Below are positions 16,098-24,969 of a DNA stretch of 52,788 nt, one piece after another. The position numbers were made by a program, and so were the translations under genes. The DNA is taken from positions 1 through 52,788 of the forward strand of contig JBMZCX010000008.1 in assembly GCA_049613795.1 (NCBI GenBank). The letters are read 5' to 3'. Under the pieces are notes generated by a model. It saw only the letters and a list, made by a program, of their open reading frames with translations. It was not told the DNA's origin and made no database searches. Each line of letters starts with the position of its first letter. Positions within the stretch are counted from its first letter, which is position 1. Source of the DNA: Thalassotalea_B sp049613795. GTDB taxonomy: Bacteria; Pseudomonadota; Gammaproteobacteria; Enterobacterales; Alteromonadaceae.

Positions 16098-16898
16098 CTA
16101 GTATAAGAGAAATTCTTTGACAAAACGGCTGCCAAAATACGCTAATGTTAATAATGTGGTGGCGATTATCGTTAAAACAAGGACACGATGACCACGCCAA
16201 CCTTTTTTATAATGCCCCCATAAAATCCATGCATAAAAAGCCAGTGCCATTAAAGATAAAACAGTTTTATGAGCGTTATCCTTACGAATAAAGTCTTCAA
16301 TGAATAAAATACCTAACAGTTGGCTGATGAATAAACATAAAGCGCCAATGCCCATAATAATAAACAATTGCCCTTCAACTTGCATAAGCGGAGGAAGGTG
16401 ATTAACCGCCTGTAAATTTTTACTTTTTAATTTCCAATTAATATAAGCGACTTGAAATGCATATAATGTAGCAATTACGAGTACACAGTATGCAATAAGC
16501 GCCAGCGTAATATGGGTAAGCAATAACGGTTGAATAGATATTAGTGAGGCTTGGCTGTGATGTGGGATCACCAGCATGGCTAATTGCCATATTCCTGCAA
16601 AACTATAAGTGACGGGTAATAACAGGCTGATTTTATAGCGTAGAGCAAGCGAACTAATTGTTAAGCATATTGCTAAGCTGACAAGGGAAACAACATTAGG
16701 TAAGGCCAAATTGAGTTCAGAGCTGTTAAATATTAGCTGATTACTTGCCAGCATATGCGCCAATATAGCAATACCAGCCAAAGACAAAGCAACTACAAGG
16801 TTAGGTCCTTTGGTGTGAAATAAGCGTGCAACAACAACAGCCGAACCAATAAAATAACAAGCTGCCGCTATTATTGTACTTATACTAAAAAGATCCAC
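16098..16898 (-). CDS. CcsA/YpjD-like cytochrome c assembly family membrane protein
   Basis: Polytopic inner-membrane protein of 266 residues with about eight hydrophobic helices, matching the CcsA/ResC/CcmC-type 'cytochrome c assembly' family (YpjD branch). Histidines such as those in LLLTHITLAL and near the C-terminal WGHYKKGWRGHR could bind haem, but the YpjD branch has no proven haem-export role. It lies between the permease gene and corB, with 42- and 67-bp gaps, so co-transcription is likely. The ffh-ypjD-corB neighbourhood is common in gammaproteobacteria. Confidence 0.8.
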   Translation of the reverse strand: MDLFSISTIIAAACYFIGSAVVVARLFHTKGPNLVVALSLAGIAILAHMLASNQLIFNSSELNLALPNVVSLVSLAICLTISSLALRYKISLLLPVTYSFAGIWQLAMLVIPHHSQASLISIQPLLLTHITLALIAYCVLVIATLYAFQVAYINWKLKSKNLQAVNHLPPLMQVEGQLFIIMGIGALCLFISQLLGILFIEDFIRKDNAHKTVLSLMALAFYAWILWGHYKKGWRGHRVLVLTIIATTLLTLAYFGSRFVKEFLLY

Positions 16899-16940
16899 TC
16901 AACTCTCCATATCTAAAACTACAAGGGTAACGTCTTCACG

Positions 16941-18011
16941 CTAAATAATTAATTTACGTAACGGTTTAATTGATAATAACGCAAAAATAATGGTACTTGA
17001 TATACCAAGCCAATAAGGCAAAAGCTCATGGTTATGAGACATTTGTTCGACCACATTAATATCTAAATGTTGTAATAACCAATCTAATAATAAGCCAAAA
17101 CTTAATGAAGACAGGCTTATGCCTAATAAATATTTAACTAATACAGAGCTGCCCATTTCATTTTTTATTACACCCAAAGTAGAAATGTTTGTTGCAGGGC
17201 CAGCCATCATAAATACAAGGGCAGTGCCGGGCGAAATACCTGCCATTAAAAAGCCAGCAGCAACAGGGGTAGAGGCCGTTGCACAAATATACATGGGAAT
17301 AGAAATCACGATCATTAATAACATGGTGCCTAAACCACTGCCATATTGTAGTAAAAAAGTATCAGGGATAAAGGTTTTAACTACTGTCGCAAATAATAAC
17401 CCGACAAGTAACCATATCTTTAAGTCGTCAATTAACTGGGTGGCAGCATAGCGAACACCATCAAATGTTTTACTTATGGCATTAGGCGCTGTTTTTTTAG
17501 AAGAGCTACAACAGCTACTTACTGGTTTTTTTATTTCTTCTTCCTTTGCTTTAGTTGTAGCGCAGCAAGACGAGTTTGATGTTTTTTCAGTAGATATTAC
17601 GGTATCTTTACTGGTAGCAACTAATAAGCCAGTAATAATGGCGGATAAAATTGCACTTATTGGTCGATAAATAGCAAATACGGGTCCCAATAAGGCATAA
17701 GACACGGTAACTGAGTCAACCCCAGTTTCAGGTGTAGCAACTAAAAAAGAAGACGTTGCGGGAGCTGAAGCACCGCTTCGCCTAAGTTCTGTAGCTACAG
17801 GAATAACGCCACAAGAGCATAGCGGTAAAGGAGCCCCTATAAGAGCCGCTTTTACAATTGCCATTTTTCCTGAGCCTAAATGCTTGCTAAGAATTTTACT
17901 GGGCACCCAAGACTTCATTAATCCTGCAATCAATAAACCTAGCAGTAGCCAAGGACTCGCTTCATTTGCAATAAAAAGAAAATTTTCGAAAAATAAGGTT
18001 ACTTGTTGCAC
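16941..18011 (-). CDS. SO_0444-type Cu/Zn efflux permease, Cys-rich
   Basis: A 356-residue membrane permease of the ArsP/DUF318-like superfamily, closest in appearance to the SO_0444 family of proposed Cu/Zn efflux transporters. It has about eight to ten hydrophobic helices, the motif PLPLCSCGVIPVA (61-73; C65, C67), and a central hydrophilic loop with two double cysteines (SSCC at 147-150 and 165-168). That loop may act as a metal-sensing or delivery segment. Metal specificity is inferred. The ArsR-type regulator often paired with such genes is not adjacent. It sits divergently to ffh and upstream of ccsA-like and corB. Confidence 0.78.
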   Translation of the reverse strand: MQQVTLFFENFLFIANEASPWLLLGLLIAGLMKSWVPSKILSKHLGSGKMAIVKAALIGAPLPLCSCGVIPVATELRRSGASAPATSSFLVATPETGVDSVTVSYALLGPVFAIYRPISAILSAIITGLLVATSKDTVISTEKTSNSSCCATTKAKEEEIKKPVSSCCSSSKKTAPNAISKTFDGVRYAATQLIDDLKIWLLVGLLFATVVKTFIPDTFLLQYGSGLGTMLLMIVISIPMYICATASTPVAAGFLMAGISPGTALVFMMAGPATNISTLGVIKNEMGSSVLVKYLLGISLSSLSFGLLLDWLLQHLDINVVEQMSHNHELLPYWLGISSTIIFALLSIKPLRKLII

Positions 18012-18178
18012 GGTATTAATACATTCTATTAGGGTAGTTAGAGTCTATCATAAGCTAAGAGTTTTTCGACCATCTTGTTTTTCATTATTCCATACCAATT
18101 TAATCAACAGAGCATTACATAGAATAAAGAACAAGTAGTGCGTGTTAAATTTATCCTTTCGCTTATTAATAGTGCGGG

Positions 18179-18184
18179 TATAAT
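18179..18184 (+). promoter_or_regulatory. probable -10 element of ffh
   Basis: A perfect TATAAT lies 41 bp before the ffh start. No good -35 hexamer is present at 16-18 bp spacing (CTTTCG at best), so this may rely on extended contacts or an activator. Confidence 0.4.
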
Positions 18185-18224
18185 AGAGCACAGTTTTATT
18201 TTGTAACCAACCGCAGAGCTATTC

Positions 18225-19616
18225 ATGTTTGAGAATCTTTCCGATCGTTTAACCAAAACGCTTAAAAATATTAGTGGCCGAGGCCGATTAACTGAAGACA
18301 ACATTAAAGACACCTTACGTGAAGTGCGTATGGCTTTATTGGAGGCAGACGTTGCGTTGCCTGTTATTCGCGAGTTTATTGCGAAAGTTAAAGAAAGTGC
18401 GGTTGGTCAAGATGTTTCTAAAAGCCTTACACCCGGCCAAGTTTTTGTCAAAATAGTACAAAAAGAACTTGAAAATGCAATGGGAGAGGTGAACGAGGCG
18501 CTTGACCTAAAAGCAACACCACCCGCTGTAGTACTAATGGCTGGCTTACAAGGGGCGGGTAAAACAACCTCGGTAGCTAAGTTATCAAAATATTTAACTG
18601 AGCGAGAAAAGAAAAAGGTATTAGTGGTTAGTGCTGATGTTTATCGCCCTGCGGCAATTAAACAATTAGAAACATTAGCAAATGAAATTAATGTTGAGTT
18701 TTTCCCTAGTGATATTTCTCAAAAGCCAATAGACATTGCTAATGCGGCTATCGATCATGCGAAAAAACAATTTTTTGATGTGTTAATTGTTGATACGGCT
18801 GGCCGTTTACATGTTGATACCGACATGATGGGTGAAATTCAGCAGCTACATGCGGCAATAAACCCAGTGGAAACACTATTTACCGTTGATGCAATGACAG
18901 GGCAAGATGCAGCTAATACTGCTAAAGCCTTTAACGATGCTTTACCTTTAACGGGTATTATATTAACGAAAACTGATGGTGATGCCCGTGGCGGTGCAGC
19001 ACTTTCTATTCGCCATATTACTGGTAAGCCTATTAAATTTATGGGTGTGGGTGAAAAAATTGAAGCGCTAGAGCCGTTTCATCCTGACCGTATTGCTTCT
19101 CGTATTCTTGGTATGGGTGATGTTTTATCACTAATCGAAGAAGTTGAGCAAAAGGTTGATCGCAAAAAAGCGGAGCAACTGGCTAAGAAAGTTAAAAGTG
19201 GTAAAGGTTTTGATTTAGAAGATTTTCGTGATCAACTTGTGCAGATGAAAAGCATGGGGGGCATGATGGGGATGATGGATAAGCTACCTGGAATGGGTAA
19301 TATCTCAGATAAAGTAAAAGACCAAATGGACGACAAAGTAACCGTACAAATGGAAGCTATTATTAACTCGATGACACCGGGTGAAAGACAGCGACCTGAT
19401 GTTATTAAAGGCTCAAGAAAACGTAGAATTGCAGCAGGTTCAGGCACACAAATTCAAGATGTGAATAAATTATTAAAACAATTTACTCAAATGCAAAAAA
19501 TGATGAAAAAAATGTCAGGTAAAGGCGGCATGAAAAAAATGATGCGCTCTATGCAAGGCATGATGCCACCTGGCGGTGGTATGGGTGGACCTGGTGGTGG
19601 CATGTTTGGTCGCTAA
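18225..19616 (+). CDS. ffh: signal recognition particle GTPase Ffh (SRP54)
   Basis: Protein component of the bacterial signal recognition particle, which binds 4.5S RNA and emerging hydrophobic signal sequences and docks with FtsY. The 463-residue protein has an N domain (1-95), a G domain with GLQGAGKTT (107-115), DTAGRLHVD, TKTDGDARGGAAL and a GVGEKIEALEPFHP segment, and a methionine-rich M domain (about 325-463) ending in a glycine/methionine tail. Length matches E. coli Ffh (453). It is followed by its own terminator and then the rpsP operon, the usual gammaproteobacterial order. Confidence 0.97.
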   Translation: MFENLSDRLTKTLKNISGRGRLTEDNIKDTLREVRMALLEADVALPVIREFIAKVKESAVGQDVSKSLTPGQVFVKIVQKELENAMGEVNEALDLKATPPAVVLMAGLQGAGKTTSVAKLSKYLTEREKKKVLVVSADVYRPAAIKQLETLANEINVEFFPSDISQKPIDIANAAIDHAKKQFFDVLIVDTAGRLHVDTDMMGEIQQLHAAINPVETLFTVDAMTGQDAANTAKAFNDALPLTGIILTKTDGDARGGAALSIRHITGKPIKFMGVGEKIEALEPFHPDRIASRILGMGDVLSLIEEVEQKVDRKKAEQLAKKVKSGKGFDLEDFRDQLVQMKSMGGMMGMMDKLPGMGNISDKVKDQMDDKVTVQMEAIINSMTPGERQRPDVIKGSRKRRIAAGSGTQIQDVNKLLKQFTQMQKMMKKMSGKGGMKKMMRSMQGMMPPGGGMGGPGGGMFGR

Positions 19617-19638
19617 TCAACGTTAGTTCAGTTGTTAT

Positions 19639-19663
19639 AAAGGCAGCAATTGCTGCCTTTCTC
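19639..19663 (+). terminator. intrinsic terminator of ffh
   Basis: AAAGGCAGCAATTGCTGCCTTT (19639-19660) is a perfect inverted repeat giving a 9-bp stem with a 4-nt loop, followed by a short pyrimidine tail. It lies 22 bp after the ffh stop. Confidence 0.75.
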
Positions 19664-19758
19664 GTATCTTAACGATAAAATTCCCTGTTTTATTTATAAT
19701 CTCTCAAAGTTCTAGCCTTGGTAATCGATGTTTTTTTGTTCGTTGAACTGACTATTAC

Positions 19759-19786
19759 TTGCTTTTCATTTCAAAAAGCGTAGAAT
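19759..19786 (+). promoter_or_regulatory. sigma-70 promoter of rpsP-rimM-trmD-rplS
   Basis: TTGCTT (19759-19764) and TAGAAT (19781-19786) are spaced 16 bp, with a GC-rich discriminator (ACGCG) after the -10. The -10/discriminator block closely resembles that of the rplU promoter. Confidence 0.7.
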
Positions 19787-19865
19787 ACGCGAGCTTTTCT
19801 GTCACCTAGGTTTCAGAAAATGTCTGGAAAATTCGTTTTAACACTTAAATAATATAGAGGACGAT

Positions 19866-20114
19866 ATGGTTACCATTCGTTTAGCTCGTGGCGGCGCTAA
19901 AAAGCGTCCATTCTATCAGGTTGTTGTTGCAGATAGCCGTAACTCTCGCGATGGTCGTTTCATCGAGAAAGTTGGTTTCTTCAACCCAACAGCGCAAGGT
20001 CAAGCTGAGAAATTACGTTTAGACCTAGACCGTGTCAACCATTGGGTTGAGCAAGGTGCGACTGTTTCTGATCGTGTGGCCAAGTTAGTTAAAGACGCTC
20101 AAGTAGCAGCTTAA
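19866..20114 (+). CDS. rpsP: 30S ribosomal protein S16
   Basis: Encodes S16, a small-subunit assembly protein. The 82-residue product starts MVTIRLARGGAKKRPFYQVVVADSR in the standard way and has the usual length. It is the first gene of the conserved rpsP-rimM-trmD-rplS operon, with a strong promoter 80 bp upstream and rimM 28 bp downstream. The ATG follows AGAGGACG. Confidence 0.97.
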   Translation: MVTIRLARGGAKKRPFYQVVVADSRNSRDGRFIEKVGFFNPTAQGQAEKLRLDLDRVNHWVEQGATVSDRVAKLVKDAQVAA

Positions 20115-20141
20115 TTAATCTGGTAGGTTTTAGGAGTCATC

Positions 20142-20669
20142 GTGAAAGAAGTTAAAGATATTACCCTTGGTAAAGTAGGCGCAGTTTACGGCATTAAAGG
20201 GTGGTTAAAAATACATTCATTTACTGATGAACAAGAAGCCATACTTGACTATTTTCCTTGGTCATTAAAATTAGGAAATAACACACAATTAGTAGAAATT
20301 ATTGATTGGCGTAAGCATAGCAACGGACTCATAGTTAAAGTGGGTGGAATTGATGATAGAGACCAAGCGCAAGCTTTGGTTGGTTCAGAAATTTTAGTCA
20401 AAGAAACTGCTCTGCCTGATTTGCCTGAGGGTGAATTTTATTGGCGAGACTTGATGGGAATGCAAGTTATTACTGCCGCAGGTTACGACCTCGGTACAGT
20501 ATCTGATTTATTAGAAACTGGCGCTAATGATGTACTCGTTGTGAAAGCAAACCGAAACGATGGCTTTGGTAAGAAAGAACGCTTAATACCGTATCTTTTT
20601 GACCAAGTTGTTCAATCGGTAAGCATCGAAAATAAACAAATTTGTGTTGACTGGGACCCAGGTTTCTAA
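20142..20669 (+). CDS. rimM: ribosome maturation factor RimM
   Basis: Assembly factor that binds S19 and promotes maturation of the 30S head. The 175-residue product has the N-terminal RimM beta-barrel beginning ITLGKVGAVYGIKGWLKIHSF, and the C-terminal PRC-barrel (about 100-175) with the EFYWRDLMGMQV motif and ANDVLVVKA. The start is GTG with an AGGAG site upstream. It is the second gene of the rpsP operon, and only 3 bp separate it from trmD, implying translational coupling. Confidence 0.96.
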   Translation: MKEVKDITLGKVGAVYGIKGWLKIHSFTDEQEAILDYFPWSLKLGNNTQLVEIIDWRKHSNGLIVKVGGIDDRDQAQALVGSEILVKETALPDLPEGEFYWRDLMGMQVITAAGYDLGTVSDLLETGANDVLVVKANRNDGFGKKERLIPYLFDQVVQSVSIENKQICVDWDPGF

Positions 20670-20672
20670 CTT

Positions 20673-21458
20673 GTGAGTAGCAGCGTTGTAAAAAATAAAC
20701 TGTGGATAGGTGTTATTAGCTTATTTCCAGAGATGTTTGACGCTATTACCGAGTATGGGGTGACAGGCCGAGCAATTCGTAATGGGTTAATTGGTTTCCA
20801 TAAGTGGAATCCAAGAGACTTTACCCATGATCGACATCGCACAGTGGATGACCGACCTTACGGTGGTGGTCCAGGGATGTTAATGATGGTACAACCATTA
20901 CGCGATGCCATTTCTGCAGCTAAACAAGCGGCAATAGAAAATGGTGGGAATGCGAAGGTCATTTATTTATCACCTCAGGGACGGAAATTGGACCAAGCTG
21001 GTGTACATGAATTAGCACAGCATGACCGACTGATATTTATAGCAGGACGTTATGAAGGCATAGACGAACGACTAATTGACTCAGAAATTGACGAAGAATG
21101 GTCGGTCGGCGATTACGTATTAAGTGGTGGGGAATTACCTGCTATGAATGTAATTGATGCCGTAGCACGCTTTGTGCCGGGTGTATTAGGTCACAATTTA
21201 TCTGCTGAGCAGGACTCATTTTCGGATGGGTTATTAGATTGTCCTCATTATACAAGGCCAGAAGTACTTGATACTTCAAATGGAACTGAGAAATCGGTGC
21301 CTAAAGTGCTATTAAGTGGTGATCATGAACAAATAAGGCTATGGCGCCAATATCAATCACTAGAAAGAACATGGACTAGACGACCAGAACTTTTAACTGA
21401 CCTAGCTCTGACAGTAGAACAGGAAAAAATGTTAGCAATAATAAAAAGCGAAGCATAG
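20673..21458 (+). CDS. trmD: tRNA (guanine37-N1)-methyltransferase TrmD
   Basis: SAM-dependent SPOUT-class methyltransferase that makes m1G37 in tRNAs reading codons beginning with C and so prevents frameshifting. The 261-residue product contains the knot region with YLSPQGRKLDQ, FIAGRYEGIDER and SVGDYVLSGGELPAM, plus the flexible DRPYGGGPGMLM loop. The start is GTG, 3 bp after the rimM stop. It is the third gene of the rpsP operon and of normal length (E. coli 255). Confidence 0.97.
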   Translation: MSSSVVKNKLWIGVISLFPEMFDAITEYGVTGRAIRNGLIGFHKWNPRDFTHDRHRTVDDRPYGGGPGMLMMVQPLRDAISAAKQAAIENGGNAKVIYLSPQGRKLDQAGVHELAQHDRLIFIAGRYEGIDERLIDSEIDEEWSVGDYVLSGGELPAMNVIDAVARFVPGVLGHNLSAEQDSFSDGLLDCPHYTRPEVLDTSNGTEKSVPKVLLSGDHEQIRLWRQYQSLERTWTRRPELLTDLALTVEQEKMLAIIKSEA

Positions 21459-21496
21459 TACTGTTATTAACTGTGAACTCTAGGAAGAAGGTAAAT

Positions 21497-21850
21497 ATGA
21501 GTAAAATTATTGACATGCTCGAACAAGAGCAATTAAAAACTGATCTACCAGCATTCGCACCAGGCGATACTGTTGTAGTTCAAGTTAAAGTAACGGAAGG
21601 TGATAAATCACGTCTTCAAGCATATGAAGGTGTTGTTATTGCTGTTAAAAACCGTGGCATCAATTCAGCATTCACTGTTCGTAAAATTTCGAATGGTGTT
21701 GGTGTTGAACGTGTATTCCAGACACATAGCCCAATTGTTGACTCAATTGAAGTGAAACGTCGCGGTGATGTTCGTCAAGCGAAACTATACTATCTTCGTG
21801 AGCGTTCAGGTAAGTCTGCACGTATCAAAGAGAAATTGGCAAAAAGATAA
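21497..21850 (+). CDS. rplS: 50S ribosomal protein L19
   Basis: Encodes L19 at the 30S-50S interface. I place the start at ATG 21497 (MSKIIDMLEQEQ), directly behind AGGAAGAAGG, giving 117 residues, close to the E. coli length of 115. A GTG at 21473 is in frame, but the eight extra residues it would add overlap the ribosome binding site. The body has the standard GDTVVVQVKVTEGDKSR and KVRR-type basic tail. It is the last gene of the rpsP operon and is followed by a strong terminator. Confidence 0.96.
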   Translation: MSKIIDMLEQEQLKTDLPAFAPGDTVVVQVKVTEGDKSRLQAYEGVVIAVKNRGINSAFTVRKISNGVGVERVFQTHSPIVDSIEVKRRGDVRQAKLYYLRERSGKSARIKEKLAKR

Positions 21851-21903
21851 TCCTTCGTCAAGAAGTGTATTATTAGCTCGTTTTTCGGTAACGAAAGATA
21901 ATG

Positions 21904-21939
21904 AAAAAAGCCTGAATAAGCAATTATTCAGGCTTTTTT
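21904..21939. terminator. bidirectional terminator between rplS and the S9 peptidase gene
   Basis: AAAAAAGCCTGAATAA (21904-21919) and TTATTCAGGCTTTTTT (21924-21939) form a 16-bp perfect stem with the 4-nt loop GCAA. U tracts result on both strands, so it can end rplS and the convergent peptidase transcript. Confidence 0.95.
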
Positions 21940-21956
21940 GTGTGTGCTAATTTAAG

Positions 21957-24053
21957 TTACTTAGTTAGTTGTTGTAATAAGTAAACGTAGTTCATCGCAG
22001 CTATTTCAGCAGATTGATTAATGTCAGCGGCACCAGCATGTCCGCCTTCAATATTTTCGTAATATAATACGTCGTATCCCATATTTTCCATTTTGGCGAC
22101 CATTTTTCTAGCGTGTGCTGGGTGTACGCGATCATCACGCGTTGAGCTTGTAAAAAATACTTTAGGGTATGCTTGGTCTCTTTTTACGTTTTGATAAGGT
22201 GAATATTCTTTAATGTAAGCCCATTCACTATCAATATCGGGGTTACCATATTCGCCCATCCAACTTGCACCAGCGAGTAGTTTGTTAAAACGCTTCATAT
22301 CGAGTAATGGTACTTGGCAAATAACAGCGTTGTATAGGTCTGGTCTGCGGGTAAATGCTGCACCAACAAGTAAACCTCCATTACTACCACCTTGAATACC
22401 TAAGTGTGGGCTTGAGGTGATTTTTTTAGCGATAACGTCTTCAGCAATTGCTTCAAAGTCTTCATAGGCACGTTGCCTGTTTTCTTTTAAAGCGGCTTGA
22501 TGCCATTTAGGTCCGTATTCACCGCCACCACGAATATTAGATAATACGTATACACCGCCTTGTTCTAGCCAGTTTAGGCCAACCGAGTTGGAATAAAATG
22601 GGGTCATATTAACTTCAAAGCCACCGTAGCCGTATAGTAAGGTAGGGTTTTTACCATTAAGTACTAAGTTCTTTTTACTAACAACAAAATAAGGGACTTG
22701 CGTACCATCTTTTGAGGTTGCCATAAACTGTTCAAATTTATATTTTGATGTGTCGAATTTAGCTTTTTTTGATTTTAATAGGTTGATCTCAAATGTTTCA
22801 GCATTAACTTCATTAACCCCTGATGGTGTTAAAAAGTCGGTGTAAGAAGCAAAGAAATTGTCGCTGTCGGTATTTATGCTATAAGCGCTAATTGAACCGC
22901 TAGTCGGAAAGGCAAACGACTTTTCTTGCCAAACATTTGCGTCGTCTAAATGGTATCTTACTAATCTATTTTTTACATTATCAAGCCAGTTAACAATGAT
23001 ATACGATTTACTCATCGCAAATGTTTCTATTGACGCTGTTTCGCTTGGCTTTAAAAAGGTTTTAAGGGTAAATTTATTAGTAACGAAGTCGGAAAAGTTA
23101 GTGTAAACCACGCTGCCTTGAGTAAAGGTTTTGCCGTCAACTTCCCAATCACTTTTTAATTCGATAAAAATATTCTTTTGATAAATACCTTTTAAACTGG
23201 CATCTTTTGGCATAGGGAGTTTAGTTTTTTTACCTTGATCGTAGAGGTATAAAGTGCGGGTATAAAAACTGTTACTTTCATATATTATGTGGTGCTTTTG
23301 TTCGCCGTCTCTGGCGCTATAACCACCAATACTTACCGAGGCTTTATCTCCAGCAAACAATAATTTAGCTTGTGTTAATTCAGTACCACGCTGCCAAAGT
23401 TTTACTTTTCTTGGGTAGCCTGAATCTGTCATGCTTTCGCCATCGTTAAAATCAGTTGCTACCCAAATAGCATCTTTATTATACCAACTGACGCTATTCT
23501 TCGCTTCTTCTAAGAAAAAGCCATCACTGATAAATTCTTTGGTTTCTAAGTTGAATTCACGTACTTGTGTTGCATCAGCGCCACCACGAGAAAGCGACAC
23601 TAAGCAGCGCTTATAATCTGGATAATAACAACTCATTCCTTTATAAACCCAATTGACTCCTTCAGCAGAATTTAATGCGTCAATGTCTAATATGGTTTCC
23701 CATTTAGGATTTTTTTTCTTGTATTCGGCTAATGTTGTGCGTCGGTATAAGCCTCTAACGTGAGTGTCGTCTTTCCAAAAGTTATAATAGTAGTCACCTT
23801 GTTTGCTTACACCGGGAATGCGATCTTTGTCTTTATAAAGCGACAAAACATTACTTTTAAGCTCCTCAAATTTAGGGTGTGCTTTGAATGTTTTTAATGC
23901 TTTACTGTTTTTATTTTTTACCCAGTTGAGCTGCTGCTTTCCTTCAACATTTTCTAGCCATAAATAGGGATCTTTCGTGGTATTAGCGTGACTTGCTTGA
24001 GCAAATGCAAATAGCAAAGTACTACAAGCTAATTGCGTTAATAGAGTCTTCAT
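21957..24053 (-). CDS. prolyl oligopeptidase family serine peptidase (S9)
   Basis: Exported S9A-type peptidase cutting short peptides, typically after proline. The 698-residue product has a signal peptide ending near SHA (about 1-23), so it is predicted periplasmic. An N-terminal beta-propeller (about 70-430) precedes the alpha/beta-hydrolase domain. The catalytic triad is S557 in GGSNGG, an aspartate in DDRVHP (640/641) and H672 in GGHAG. Length and layout match prolyl oligopeptidases of Shewanella and relatives. It is monocistronic, between the rplS terminator and the DUF481 gene. Confidence 0.9.
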   Translation of the reverse strand: MKTLLTQLACSTLLFAFAQASHANTTKDPYLWLENVEGKQQLNWVKNKNSKALKTFKAHPKFEELKSNVLSLYKDKDRIPGVSKQGDYYYNFWKDDTHVRGLYRRTTLAEYKKKNPKWETILDIDALNSAEGVNWVYKGMSCYYPDYKRCLVSLSRGGADATQVREFNLETKEFISDGFFLEEAKNSVSWYNKDAIWVATDFNDGESMTDSGYPRKVKLWQRGTELTQAKLLFAGDKASVSIGGYSARDGEQKHHIIYESNSFYTRTLYLYDQGKKTKLPMPKDASLKGIYQKNIFIELKSDWEVDGKTFTQGSVVYTNFSDFVTNKFTLKTFLKPSETASIETFAMSKSYIIVNWLDNVKNRLVRYHLDDANVWQEKSFAFPTSGSISAYSINTDSDNFFASYTDFLTPSGVNEVNAETFEINLLKSKKAKFDTSKYKFEQFMATSKDGTQVPYFVVSKKNLVLNGKNPTLLYGYGGFEVNMTPFYSNSVGLNWLEQGGVYVLSNIRGGGEYGPKWHQAALKENRQRAYEDFEAIAEDVIAKKITSSPHLGIQGGSNGGLLVGAAFTRRPDLYNAVICQVPLLDMKRFNKLLAGASWMGEYGNPDIDSEWAYIKEYSPYQNVKRDQAYPKVFFTSSTRDDRVHPAHARKMVAKMENMGYDVLYYENIEGGHAGAADINQSAEIAAMNYVYLLQQLTK

Positions 24054-24146
24054 AGAGGTCCTTGGATGAGGTAAATGTACAGTGGTTTAAGCTAAATAAG
24101 TTAACACATTATGTCAAAAATTTATGGGATATTATTGTAAGAAAAT

Positions 24147-24175
24147 AAAAAACCACGTTAATGCAACGTGGTTTT
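24147..24175 (-). terminator. intrinsic terminator of mscS-DUF481
   Basis: AAAACCACGTT (24149-24159) pairs with AACGTGGTTTT (24165-24175) around a 5-nt loop; on the minus strand the stem is followed by TTTATTTTC. It ends the DUF481 transcript before the S9 peptidase promoter region. Confidence 0.85.
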
Positions 24176-24198
24176 AAGTGGTAATAAATGTGGGGGTA

Positions 24199-24969
24199 TT
24201 AGAAGCTGTAGACTAGCGCAATTGAGGTTTGCGTATCGGTTCTTTCTTTATCAGCATCAACGATTGTGTCGTGTTCAACTTTAAATGAAAACTTAAGCTG
24301 TAATGTTTGAATGAGCTTAGTTGTAATTGATGTCTCAGTACTGTATTTATCACTTTCACCGCTTTTTGGCGCATATTTAACGGTTAATGACTGTTTAAAA
24401 TCAACATGCTCATTTATTTTTCGCAAATATAGCGCTTGTGCTTGAATAATAAAGGCGGTGTTGGTTTTACTTGGATCAGTTTCTGTTGCTTCGGTTACAT
24501 CATGCTTAAAACCAGGACCAATATCGGCAAAAAATGAAGCGACTTCAGTTTTATACCATTCGCGACCCCAACCAGCAGAAATAGTGCTTTGATTTTCAAA
24601 ACCACTAAAACGGTCATCTTCATAATATATATCACCGTAAACATAACTTTGATTGTTTTTGTTTAGGGTGTAGCTTGTTTTAGATTCAGCTGTCCATTTT
24701 TGATCCGACGTTTCTAAATGCTTTTCGCCACTGTCGTCTTCAATATTAGTTTTTTTCGCGAGTAAGTCTAAAGCAAGTGTTGAGCGCCATAGATCTTTTT
24801 CATATTTTAAATCGAATCCTGATTTTACATCGGCACTTTTAGTGTTACCTGTTTTATATAAAAAACCTAGGCCAACAGACGCACTGATCGGTGACTTTTC
24901 TTCTGCTTGTTCGGCAAAAGATGTTAGTGGCGCACAGCATAGCGCCAATAAAATAATATTACGATTCAT
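24199..24969 (-). CDS. DUF481 family outer-membrane protein
   Basis: A 256-residue YdiY-like DUF481 protein. It has a signal peptide ending near SFA (about residue 19), a repeating amphipathic strand pattern and a C-terminal aromatic (LVYSF), consistent with an outer-membrane beta-barrel. The function of DUF481 is not established; some members respond to acid or salt. Its start overlaps the end of mscS by 11 bp on the same strand, so the two genes are very probably translationally coupled, which suggests a shared envelope or osmotic role (inference). Confidence 0.82.
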   Translation of the reverse strand: MNRNIILLALCCAPLTSFAEQAEEKSPISASVGLGFLYKTGNTKSADVKSGFDLKYEKDLWRSTLALDLLAKKTNIEDDSGEKHLETSDQKWTAESKTSYTLNKNNQSYVYGDIYYEDDRFSGFENQSTISAGWGREWYKTEVASFFADIGPGFKHDVTEATETDPSKTNTAFIIQAQALYLRKINEHVDFKQSLTVKYAPKSGESDKYSTETSITTKLIQTLQLKFSFKVEHDTIVDADKERTDTQTSIALVYSF

